This document shows, piece by piece, positions 5,636-11,911 of a stretch of 11,911 nucleotides of DNA. The notes beneath the pieces are model-generated. The model was not told where the DNA came from. It was given only the letters and a program-made list of their open reading frames with translations, and made no database searches. This DNA comes from Paracoccaceae bacterium. Lineage in GTDB: Bacteria > Pseudomonadota > Alphaproteobacteria > Rhodobacterales > Rhodobacteraceae. The translations under genes were made by a program, and so were the position numbers. The stretch is from NCBI GenBank assembly GCA_016764835.1, contig JAESRD010000277.1, forward strand, positions 1 through 11,911, in the 5' to 3' direction. Every line of letters starts with the position of its first letter. Position 1 is the stretch's first letter.

Positions 5636-7532
5636 GAGACAAACCCTCGTTTTGCAGGCCTTTGCCCGTCAGTTCCTGCATCCGGTCAAGCCAATGCTGG
5701 AAGGCGGTCAGCTCAATAATCTGTTCATCATCGAGCAGCGGCAGTTTACTGCGCCCAGCCGCAGAAGGGGAGTCATTTCCAAGCAAAGCCACCAAACTGG
5801 TGCGAAACCGAGGATAATCAACCACAGGTGGAACACTTTGTGCCGCCAATGCCTGTGTAAACGCCCAGCCAAGATGGCTGCGGCCCCGCCTCCAACGGGT
5901 CTCATCAGGCAAAAGGCCCTGCGTCACCCGGCGCAAAATCATCTTTGGCCAGCCGTCTTTATGCACCTGCGCCTCAGGCAGCGACAGACAGAACCGGATC
6001 ACCCGCAGGTCCATAAACGGATCACGCGGCTCTATCCCATGCGCACCCGCAACCCTGTCATACCGCTCGCGGCTGATCGCCGTGCCGCTCGAGGTAATGG
6101 CATTGATCCGTTCTTGACAAAAGCTGACAATACCGGTGCGCGGCGCGGCGCGCGGCGGCCGACGGTTAGCGTAACCGATACGCGCCAAAAGTGCCGGGCT
6201 AAGCAACCAATCAGCCGGGGTCTCGCGGCGCCTGTCTCTTAACCCAGCGCGCCGAACCATGCGCAACCAGCGCGGCACTATCGCCCGGTAAACGGCACGG
6301 GCAAAGCCGCCCTCCGGCTCAGGATCAGGCCCCCAAAACCGCGTACTCGCCCGGCTTTCCGCCCAAGCTTCGCTAAATTGCCCCCGCGCAATCAGCCGCT
6401 CGACCCGCCGCCCTTCGCCCAACACCAGATCACCGCCAGCGCCATCAAGCACAACAGTCATGCCCGCCTGTTTCGCCGTCAAATAAACCGCATTAATCAT
6501 CACCATATTCGCGTCAAACGGCTCGCCGCAGCCGCGCAAATGCGCCTCCAAACCGGGGCGAAGCTGCTCAATCTTTGCAAGATCAACCTTGTGCGGGGCC
6601 AGTCCCGGTGCGCGCATGGCAGCAAGGGCGGCGCGGGTTTCCTTACATGTCGCATCGGCGTTGTTTATGGCCGAAAAACTCGGCAGCTTCGCGCCTGTTT
6701 TGGCCAAAAGGCGGCCACCCAGCGCAGCAATGGTGCCAGAATCCATGCCGCCCGAGAGCATTGCTCCAACCGCGCCCACACTGCGCAACCGGTCCTGCAA
6801 TGCCTGCTCGAACACTTTTGCAAAGGCGGCCTCATAAGCGGCGTCACTGTCAAGAACCAGCTCAGCCACCGGCTCCAGCTGCCAGTAGCGGCGCAGATGC
6901 GGTTTCTGGCCTTCAAACGTCAGACAATGGGCAGGCGGCAAACGATAAATGCCTTCGAAGAAGGTCGATGTTAGATCAGCATGTTCCATGCCACCATCGA
7001 GAAAATCCGCCACCCGCGTCGGGTTAAGCCGCAGCGGCACGTCGTCCAGCGCCAAGAGCGGCTCAGCTTCGGTTGCAAAGGCAATAAACTTGCCCTCGAC
7101 AAAGGTATAGTTGAGCTGGCGCATGCCAATCTGATCGCGCGCCAAGAACAGAGCCCGGCGCTGCGGCTGCCAGATAGCAAAGGCGAAATCACCCATAAGA
7201 TGGTCGAGACAAGCCGCGCCCCATCGCCGCCAAGCCAGCATAACCAATGCACCGTCGCCCAGAGCCGGATCACATCCCAAACTGGCTAATAACCCCGCGC
7301 GATTATCAAGCCGAATATCGCCGACCAGAACCGCGCCGGTCTGCGTGTCATGCACGGGCATTTGCTCATCGGTGGTGCTGGCCAAACGGCAATAGCCAAA
7401 GCCCGCCTCAGCGCCCAGCCAAGAGGTCGTGCCATCAGGCCCACGCACCTGCATTTTTCCGCATATCGCCGCCACATCACCGGCCGCCGGCGCGTGCCCG
7501 TCAAGCCGGATGATACCGCAAATACCGCTCAT
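5601..7532 (-). CDS. Lasso peptide macrolactam synthetase (C protein, asparagine synthetase-like)
   Basis: This 643-residue AsnB-like protein has an N-terminal class II glutaminase-like domain (about 1-200) and a C-terminal ATP-pyrophosphatase domain. SGGMDS (260-265) is the PP-loop and GAGGD (364-368) the second nucleotide-site motif. Lasso C proteins use the synthetase half to adenylate the side chain of Glu/Asp in the core, after which the N-terminal amine attacks it. The protein begins MSGICGI, so Cys is at position 5 rather than the catalytic position 2 of true asparagine synthetases. Ammonia production from glutamine is therefore unlikely, as expected for a cyclase. The start overlaps the ABC gene in ATGA. 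The last 11 codons, an acidic tail (ENDQDQSEDH), share DNA with the Lys-rich start of the precursor in another frame. Confidence 0.93.
   Translation of the reverse strand: MSGICGIIRLDGHAPAAGDVAAICGKMQVRGPDGTTSWLGAEAGFGYCRLASTTDEQMPVHDTQTGAVLVGDIRLDNRAGLLASLGCDPALGDGALVMLAWRRWGAACLDHLMGDFAFAIWQPQRRALFLARDQIGMRQLNYTFVEGKFIAFATEAEPLLALDDVPLRLNPTRVADFLDGGMEHADLTSTFFEGIYRLPPAHCLTFEGQKPHLRRYWQLEPVAELVLDSDAAYEAAFAKVFEQALQDRLRSVGAVGAMLSGGMDSGTIAALGGRLLAKTGAKLPSFSAINNADATCKETRAALAAMRAPGLAPHKVDLAKIEQLRPGLEAHLRGCGEPFDANMVMINAVYLTAKQAGMTVVLDGAGGDLVLGEGRRVERLIARGQFSEAWAESRASTRFWGPDPEPEGGFARAVYRAIVPRWLRMVRRAGLRDRRRETPADWLLSPALLARIGYANRRPPRAAPRTGIVSFCQERINAITSSGTAISRERYDRVAGAHGIEPRDPFMDLRVIRFCLSLPEAQVHKDGWPKMILRRVTQGLLPDETRWRRGRSHLGWAFTQALAAQSVPPVVDYPRFRTSLVALLGNDSPSAAGRSKLPLLDDEQIIELTAFQHWLDRMQELTGKGLQNEGLSHENDQDQSEDH
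5644..5648 (-). promoter_or_regulatory. Ribosome binding site of the lasso precursor
   Basis: GAGGG on the minus strand, eight bases before ATG 5635 and inside the cyclase coding sequence. It decides the precursor start and implies that the precursor is translated independently as well as by coupling. Confidence 0.65.
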
Positions 7533-9166
7533 CTTTGTGCCGCTATCTTGCCGCCGCTCAAATGAACTACCCGCCCGGCCAGCGCCAGTATCGCCGGGCG
7601 GTGCGAGATGATAATCACCGTGCGCCCGACAAATGCCAGCCGCGCCGCGCTGACAAAAGCCGCCTCGCTCTGCGCGTCAAACATCGACGTCGCCTCGTCG
7701 AGCACAAGCACGGCCGGATCTTTGATCAGCGCCCGGGCCAGCGCCAGCCGTTGCCCCTGTCCGCCCGAAAGCAGCACGCCAAAATCACCGATTACAGTCT
7801 CATATCCGTTCGGCATAGATGTAATAAAATCATGCGCTTGCGCGGTTTTGGCAGCCGAAATTATCTGTGCTTTATCCGGCTTGTCTGCACCAAAGCCAAT
7901 ATTCTCTGCGATGGTGCCGTTAAACAGCAATGCCCTCTGCGGCACGACCCCAATCTGCGCCCGCAGCGCCTTTAAGCCAAGCCCGGCAATGTCAGTGCCA
8001 TCAAGCAGCACCCGGCCCTGATCCGGGCTAACGAACCGCACAAGCAGCGCCATCATCGTGGTCTTGCCCGCACCGTTGGGCGCAACAAGCGCCAATGTCT
8101 CGCCAGCCTCAATATGCAGGTTCACACCGTTCAGAACTGGCCCGCGATCTGGGTAATGAAAATGCACATTTTCAAAACTAACAGCCCCTTGCGCCCGCTC
8201 CAACGCCGTACCGCCCTCTGGCTCGGTCGGCGTTCCCAGCACTTGGCCAAGCCGGCGCAACGTACCGCGCATAAGTTGAAACTGCCCGTATGTCCCGGCA
8301 AGTGCTGCCACAGGCCGGGTCAGCAGCGCCGCATAGAGCAAAAGCGCGAACAGTTCGGCCACCTCCATCGCCCCGTCTTGCAGGCGTTCGCGGCTGAGCA
8401 TGACAAGGCCAAAGGCGGTGCAAACCGCAACAATCTGTGCGCCCGCATTAATCGCCAATGTCAGCCGCAGTTGCCGCACTTCCAGCGCCTGCGCGCGCCC
8501 AACGGCGGCGCCATAACCTGCAAATGCCGCCGCCTCTCGGGTAAAACTTTTGATCGCCGGAAGTATCGCCAAATCTTGCGCCGCCAGCGCTACTGACAGC
8601 GCCTCGGCCTCTTGTTCCTCCTGCGCCAATCCGCGCATATGGCGGCCTATCAGCTTGAGCGCCACGTAAAACAGCGGCAGCAACAGCGGCAGCCCAACCG
8701 CCAGCATCGGGTCGATCCGGTACATCAGGAATACCGCGCCAGTGGCAGTCAACAACAATGGCCCCAGCCGCACCAGCGTGTCCGACAAAAAGCTAGAAAG
8801 CCCGTCAATCTCATATGTACACAGCGCAATCAGATCACCCTGACTGCGGTTTTCATGAAAACTAAGCGGCAGGTTTATCAGATGACGGTGCGCCTTTTGT
8901 CGCAGCTGCGCCAGCATCGCCGCGGCAACATTGCCCGACACCCACTGCGCCGCCGCCCGCAGCAGCACAATGGCGCAAAACAACGCCAGCAACACGCCGA
9001 TCACCCCGCCCGCGCCCTGCCCATTGCCCGCCAACCGCGCCACCAACAGCCCGGCAAAGCCCGGCACTGCCAAGATGGCCAGCGTTTCAAACAGCATCAG
9101 CAGCGCCGAGAAAACCAGCCTGCCCGCCCATGGTCGGGCCAGCGCCAATAGCTGCCAAAGGCTCAT
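7529..9166 (-). CDS. ABC transporter, fused membrane and ATPase domains (lasso D exporter)
   Basis: This 545-residue half-transporter has an exporter membrane domain (about 1-310, with hydrophobic segments near 18-45, 54-75, 130-150, 153-172 and 240-257) followed by an ATPase domain. The ATPase shows Walker A APNGAGKTT (362-370), Q-loop VVPQ (407-410), signature LSGGQ (466-470), Walker B VLVLDEATS (486-494) and H-loop His522. No C39 peptidase domain is present, which fits because B2 does the cutting. As a dimer it would export the mature lasso peptide across the inner membrane and give self-immunity, the known role of D proteins. It sits between the nucleotidyltransferase and cyclase genes with ATGA overlaps on both sides. 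Lipid A exporters share the fold, but the position settles the assignment. Confidence 0.92.
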   Translation of the reverse strand: MSLWQLLALARPWAGRLVFSALLMLFETLAILAVPGFAGLLVARLAGNGQGAGGVIGVLLALFCAIVLLRAAAQWVSGNVAAAMLAQLRQKAHRHLINLPLSFHENRSQGDLIALCTYEIDGLSSFLSDTLVRLGPLLLTATGAVFLMYRIDPMLAVGLPLLLPLFYVALKLIGRHMRGLAQEEQEAEALSVALAAQDLAILPAIKSFTREAAAFAGYGAAVGRAQALEVRQLRLTLAINAGAQIVAVCTAFGLVMLSRERLQDGAMEVAELFALLLYAALLTRPVAALAGTYGQFQLMRGTLRRLGQVLGTPTEPEGGTALERAQGAVSFENVHFHYPDRGPVLNGVNLHIEAGETLALVAPNGAGKTTMMALLVRFVSPDQGRVLLDGTDIAGLGLKALRAQIGVVPQRALLFNGTIAENIGFGADKPDKAQIISAAKTAQAHDFITSMPNGYETVIGDFGVLLSGGQGQRLALARALIKDPAVLVLDEATSMFDAQSEAAFVSAARLAFVGRTVIIISHRPAILALAGRVVHLSGGKIAAQR

Positions 9167-10335
9167 CTTTTACCGCCAATCCCGGCCAATGCCCGCTCAC
9201 CAATCCGCCGCAAGAACAAAACCGCCACCGGACTTTTGGGCATTTGCGGATATTTGTCGCGCAGCGCCGCAGCCCCCGGCCAAAGCCGGTGCCAGATAAA
9301 GCCGCGCCGCGCCTGCACGCCTTTTGTTGCGGTAAAATCGCGCCATGCCTGGCCCGCCGCACCCGCCTGAAGCAAGTAATACGAAGCCGCCCCATCCGGC
9401 GCGCTGGCCAGCGCCTCCGTCAGCCCCGCTGGTGGCACAGCACCCAGCAATGAATGTGCATCATGCAGAGCAAGGCGGCAAACCGCCGACAACCCGGCCT
9501 TTGCCGCCAACTGCGTAAAGCCGGCTGAAACCATCGGACATAATAGTGCTATATCATAGAGCCAGATCAACCGGTTACCTTCGCCGTAGCCGCCATGCCG
9601 CGCCCGGTGCGCACAGGCATGAAGCAACGCCAGGTCAGCCGATAAGCCCCATGCTTGCGGGCAAAGTGCGGGCAAGTTTTGCGCCGAAATCAGCGCCTGT
9701 TCATAGCTAAATATGGACGCCAAAGCTGGGGCATTTAACGCCGCCCAATGCAGGTCAATATCATGGCTACCGCTGGTCTCAAAAGTAAGAGTCCAGCTTT
9801 CTTGCAGCTGCCCGGCCGCAGGGCGTGCGCGCTCAAATCCGGCCCGTTCAAGCACGGCGCGCACGCAGCCCAACGCCGATGTCGGGACCAAAATATCGCT
9901 GTCAGAGCGGCTTCGCATCGCCGGATTGGCATAAATGCCATAGGCCAATGCCGTGCCCTTGAGCAATATTGGCCGAATACCCGCCGCCGCAATATCGGCC
10001 AACAGCCCGCGCAACACCGCTTTATGCTGTAGCTCCCACATTGCCTGTGCCACTGCCTGCTGTTGCAACAGCGCGCGCTGCGCATCGGGCCAGCGCTGCA
10101 TCTGCCGCGCATTATCAGCCAACAGCCCGGCCACGCCGTGGTAAAGAGCCCGTTCAGCCAGCATCATTGGTGCCGGGGCCTCGGCCGTCTCACCGGTAAT
10201 CTGCGCCCTCAAAATCTGCACTAATGCAGTGTCAGCGGCCTGCGCCGCTTCTGACAATTCAGCCCCATTTTCGGCTGATCCTAACTGAGATCTCGTAAAC
10301 ATGGTCTGATACAGGCTGAAAAAGAGGCAGGCCAT
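9163..10335 (-). CDS. Nucleotidyltransferase-family tailoring protein (NTP_transf_5 type)
   Basis: This 390-residue protein resembles the uncharacterised nucleotidyltransferase family PF14907. The hallmark stretches are PILLKGTALA (122-131), the metal-binding R-x-x-D-S-D-I-L-V (141-150) and HDIDLHWA (191-198), followed by a helical C-terminal half with LLHACAHRARHGG. Such genes recur in lasso clusters that also carry an HPr-like kinase, for example the pseudomycoidin cluster, where the homologue acts on the phosphorylated peptide. By analogy it could attach a group to a phosphorylated lasso peptide; that is inference. It is the first gene of the operon. GAGATGAG precedes ATG 10335, while the alternative Met12 (10302) has no ribosome site. 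It overlaps the exporter gene in ATGA. Confidence 0.82.
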   Translation of the reverse strand: MACLFFSLYQTMFTRSQLGSAENGAELSEAAQAADTALVQILRAQITGETAEAPAPMMLAERALYHGVAGLLADNARQMQRWPDAQRALLQQQAVAQAMWELQHKAVLRGLLADIAAAGIRPILLKGTALAYGIYANPAMRSRSDSDILVPTSALGCVRAVLERAGFERARPAAGQLQESWTLTFETSGSHDIDLHWAALNAPALASIFSYEQALISAQNLPALCPQAWGLSADLALLHACAHRARHGGYGEGNRLIWLYDIALLCPMVSAGFTQLAAKAGLSAVCRLALHDAHSLLGAVPPAGLTEALASAPDGAASYYLLQAGAAGQAWRDFTATKGVQARRGFIWHRLWPGAAALRDKYPQMPKSPVAVLFLRRIGERALAGIGGKR

Positions 10336-10490
10336 TATTGGCTCATCTCGCTGAGTTTAGTGGATTATCTGCGCAGAAGTAAGCCTGCCCCGGCCAGCCA
10401 ATCGCCGCGTATAAACCAAACATTAGGGGTCCATGCCCGAATATCGCCGCAGAGCCGCGATTCGTGCTCTGTCTTGGGGAGAGTGCGGGC
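10336..10490. promoter_or_regulatory. Divergent promoter region of the lasso operon and the secreted protein
   Basis: These 155 bases must hold the main promoter of the eight-gene leftward operon and that of the rightward gene. TATAAA at 10410-10415 (plus) is a fair -10 for the rightward gene, but no -35 match is seen. For the leftward operon, AGATAAT (minus, near 10366-10372) is a weak -10 candidate. A bulged inverted repeat (CGAA-ta-TCGC at 10438-10447 against GCGATTCG at 10457-10464) could be an operator or 5'-leader hairpin. All of these are weak. Confidence 0.4.
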
Positions 10491-10994
10491 ATGCAGAGCC
10501 CTTTTTCAGCTGATATCAATCTGACCGCCAAGCTGCGCCATATGGCTGGGGTGGCACTGTTTGCCATTGGCTGCGCCAGCCTGAGCGCCGCGCCAAACAC
10601 CGCCCTAGGCCAAAGCCAAGCGGCGCTGATCATTGGCAATGACCGCGGCGGCATGATCGGTGCCCGCGCAGCCGAAATTGACGCGCTGCGCGCCACGGGT
10701 CGCCCGGTCGAAATCCGCGGCTCTATCTGTTTTTCGTCCTGCACCATGTATCTGGGGGCAGCCAATGTCTGCATCCTGCCCAGTACCACTTTTGGTTTTC
10801 ATGGCCCAAGCAACCATGGCGCGCCGCTGCCCGCCGACAGGTTTGAACATTGGTCGCAAATCATGGCCCGCTATTACCGCGAGCCATTGCGCAGCTGGTT
10901 CATGACTGACGCCCGCTATGACAGGGTGCGCGTGCACCGGCTCAGCGGCAACCAGCTGATCCGCATGGGCTATCGCCGCTGCGGCAACGCCTAA
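10491..10994 (+). CDS. Secreted/periplasmic protein with COG3904-like (ClpP-fold) pattern
   Basis: This 167-residue protein has an N-terminal signal sequence: basic KLRH, then the hydrophobic MAGVALFAIGCASLSAA (18-34). It next shows the pattern IRGSICFSSCTMYLG (75-89), VCILPSTTFGFHGPS (93-107) and a Tyr/Arg/Trp-rich tail. A conserved small-Ser-x-Cys-Thr stretch followed by GFHG is typical of periplasmic ClpP/crotonase-fold proteins of the COG3904 type, where a serine could be catalytic. That function is unproven. Four cysteines after the signal (C80, C84, C94, C164) could form disulfides. GGGGAGAG ahead of ATG 10491 supports this start over GTG 10464. It is divergent from the lasso operon, and no functional link is established. 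Confidence 0.7.
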   Translation: MQSPFSADINLTAKLRHMAGVALFAIGCASLSAAPNTALGQSQAALIIGNDRGGMIGARAAEIDALRATGRPVEIRGSICFSSCTMYLGAANVCILPSTTFGFHGPSNHGAPLPADRFEHWSQIMARYYREPLRSWFMTDARYDRVRVHRLSGNQLIRMGYRRCGNA

Positions 10995-10996
10995 GC

Positions 10997-11022
10997 GCCA
11001 GCCACACAATCGCGCAGCTGGC
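10997..11022. terminator. Weak hairpin between convergent genes
   Basis: GCCAGC (10997-11002) and GCTGGC (11017-11022) are perfect 6-base inverted arms around a 14-base loop, just after the stop at 10994 and before the convergent gene ending at 11043. The loop is long and there is no T-tract, so terminator function is doubtful. Confidence 0.25.
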
Positions 11023-11042
11023 CTCACTCTACATCTCAGGCC

Positions 11043-11336
11043 CTATTGGGTGTCAGACGGCGCACCGGCGCTATTAACCGACCCTGCAAGCAGCGCCGCA
11101 GCACCCAGCCCAAAAGTTTGCCCCAGCCCGCCAACAAGCGGCAAAAAAGCTGTTGCATCTTGGGCGCAAACAACCGTCAGCACGCCTTGCGCGGTCACAG
11201 TGGCCGTTTCAACGCCGCGCGCGCCGCAAACGCCGCTGCTCACGGCGCTCGCCATCGCGTCAGCCGTGCTCACGGCAAAGGAAGGCTGCGCCGATAGCCC
11301 TGTAAAAATTAATGTTGTCAGTATGATACGGTTCAT
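11043..11336 (-). CDS. Small secreted protein of unknown function
   Basis: This 97-residue protein has a clear signal peptide (MNRIILTTLIFTGLSAQPSFA, with likely cleavage after Ala21). The mature part has two cysteines (C37 and C57) that could pair and repeated Val/Thr strands (ETATVTAQGVLTVVC). It ends with a Gly/Ala-rich hydrophobic stretch (FLPLVGGLGQTFGLGAAALLAG, about 64-85) that could be membrane-associated, followed by the polar tail SAGAPSDTQ. AGGG five bases ahead of ATG 11336 supports the start. It lies on the same strand as the penicillin-binding protein gene, 147 bases downstream of it, and converges on the secreted-protein gene. No family was recognised. Confidence 0.65.
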   Translation of the reverse strand: MNRIILTTLIFTGLSAQPSFAVSTADAMASAVSSGVCGARGVETATVTAQGVLTVVCAQDATAFLPLVGGLGQTFGLGAAALLAGSVNSAGAPSDTQ

Positions 11337-11483
11337 TTCGCCCTATCCAATATTGTTTGTCCATAAAGGGCAAAGATGGGCCAGCCGCTCTGAAAACCGC
11401 GTTATGATTACGCAACAAAGTAGGGTGAATCTTACTCAAATTAACCATTTCTGCAAGGCCAGTTTTTGCGTCATCCGCGGAGT

Positions 11484-11911
11484 TCAGGGCAAGCGCAGCT
11501 CAAAGCCAACATTGTCAGACCGGCTCCGCGCATCAATCACCGCTAGCACCGAGAAGCCCAGCTCAAACCCCGGCAAGACCAGCTCGCGCCGGTTGGTGCG
11601 GGCAATCAGCGCGCCATTAGCCAGCCAGATAAACGGCGCCGTACCGCCCTCGATCCGCGCAACAACAGTACTACCCTCAATCATTGCGCCCTCAGGCGGG
11701 TAGACAATTTGCATGGCCTCGGCACGGTCATCAGCCGCAGAGCCAAACCGTTGCAGCGGCGCGGGCAGGGCCACATTGGCGACAATCAGCGTTTCGGGTG
11801 GTGGCGGCCCCAGCGGCACCGGCGGCTGCTCTAGCCGCTCAAACGCGGCAAACAGAACAGGTGCGGCCAACCCGCCGCCAAACGCACCCGGCACCGGCGT
11901 GCCATCGGCCC
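11484..11911 (-). CDS. pbpC: Penicillin-binding protein 1C, C-terminal fragment
   Basis: This partial gene enters from the right edge; about 142 C-terminal residues are visible. The beginning, ADGTPVPGAFGGGLAAP followed by VLFAAFERL, matches the end of the transpeptidase domain of PBP1C. In that family a W-V-G-R-x-D-G-T-P motif is followed by a Gly-rich turn and AAP-x-LF. A linker rich in Pro (PPVPLGPPPPE) leads to the small beta-rich C-terminal domain typical of PBP1C, with IVYPPEGAMI, GGTAPFIWLANG and LGFSVLAVIDARSRSD. The full enzyme is a periplasmic bifunctional peptidoglycan glycosyltransferase/transpeptidase anchored by an N-terminal membrane segment, none of which is in view. An internal GTG at 11894 is not the real start. 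Confidence 0.85.
   Translation of the reverse strand, partial: ADGTPVPGAFGGGLAAPVLFAAFERLEQPPVPLGPPPPETLIVANVALPAPLQRFGSAADDRAEAMQIVYPPEGAMIEGSTVVARIEGGTAPFIWLANGALIARTNRRELVLPGFELGFSVLAVIDARSRSDNVGFELRLP

Noticed and set aside
5604..6242. Plus-strand frame of 212 codons
   Set aside because: It is antisense to the cyclase, whose motifs and overlaps are decisive.
8612..9151. Long plus-strand frame of 179 codons
   Set aside because: It is antisense to the ABC exporter. Its Gln/Arg/His-rich composition is the usual shadow of an Ala/Leu-rich gene.
10343..10423. 26-codon minus-strand frame ending just before the nucleotidyltransferase start
   Set aside because: It has no ribosome site, no lasso leader motif and no recognisable feature. 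It is probably chance.
11050..11703. Plus-strand frame of 217 codons
   Set aside because: It is antisense to both the small secreted protein and PBP1C, and its Ser/Pro/Thr-rich composition is typical of a shadow frame.
1..11911. CRISPR arrays, tRNA/rRNA genes, insertion sequences, phage attachment sites
   Set aside because: No repeat-spacer pattern, RNA-gene signature, transposase or terminal inverted repeats were seen.

Overview
The window is moderately GC-rich and looks alphaproteobacterial, probably Rhodobacterales-like. The pointers are short-form polysaccharide genes, a perfect TTAA-N7-TTAA (CtrA-type) box, a PBP1C C-terminus and tightly overlapping genes. This placement is an inference from style and gene content, not from a marker gene.

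The centre (2620-10335, minus strand) is a complete lasso-peptide biosynthetic operon with extra tailoring genes. In transcription order it reads: nucleotidyltransferase-like protein (N), ABC exporter (D), asparagine-synthetase-like lasso cyclase (C), a 53-residue precursor too short for ordinary gene calling (A, 5474-5635), HPr-kinase-like kinase (K), PRMT-type methyltransferase with a PqqD-like tail (M), PqqD-type leader-binding protein (B1) and transglutaminase-like leader peptidase (B2). Most junctions are ATGA or longer overlaps, so the set is almost certainly one transcript starting in the divergent gap at 10336-10490. B1 binds the leader through the Y-x-x-P-x-L-x-x-x-G motif. B2 cuts after the TT pair. 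C joins Gly1 to Glu8 of the core. K, N and M would decorate the peptide, and D would export it. The predicted core, GGSGRRAEGRWGRFMRRFA, is very arginine-rich.

Left of the operon (1-2619) is a polysaccharide region: the start of a membrane protein, a UDP-glucuronate 4-epimerase-like enzyme, a 515-base AT-rich control region, and a short undecaprenyl-phosphate sugar phosphotransferase. The transferase converges on B2 with no gap. Their two stop codons sit in the centre of an 18-base perfect palindrome.

Right of the operon (10491-11911) are a divergent secreted protein with a ClpP/COG3904-like pattern, a small secreted protein of unknown function, and the C-terminal end of penicillin-binding protein 1C running off the window.

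The points most worth following are the precursor and its unusual core; a lasso-type kinase whose apparent substrate lacks the C-terminal serine these kinases are known to modify; and a PRMT-fold methyltransferase with an altered double-E loop beside an arginine-rich peptide.
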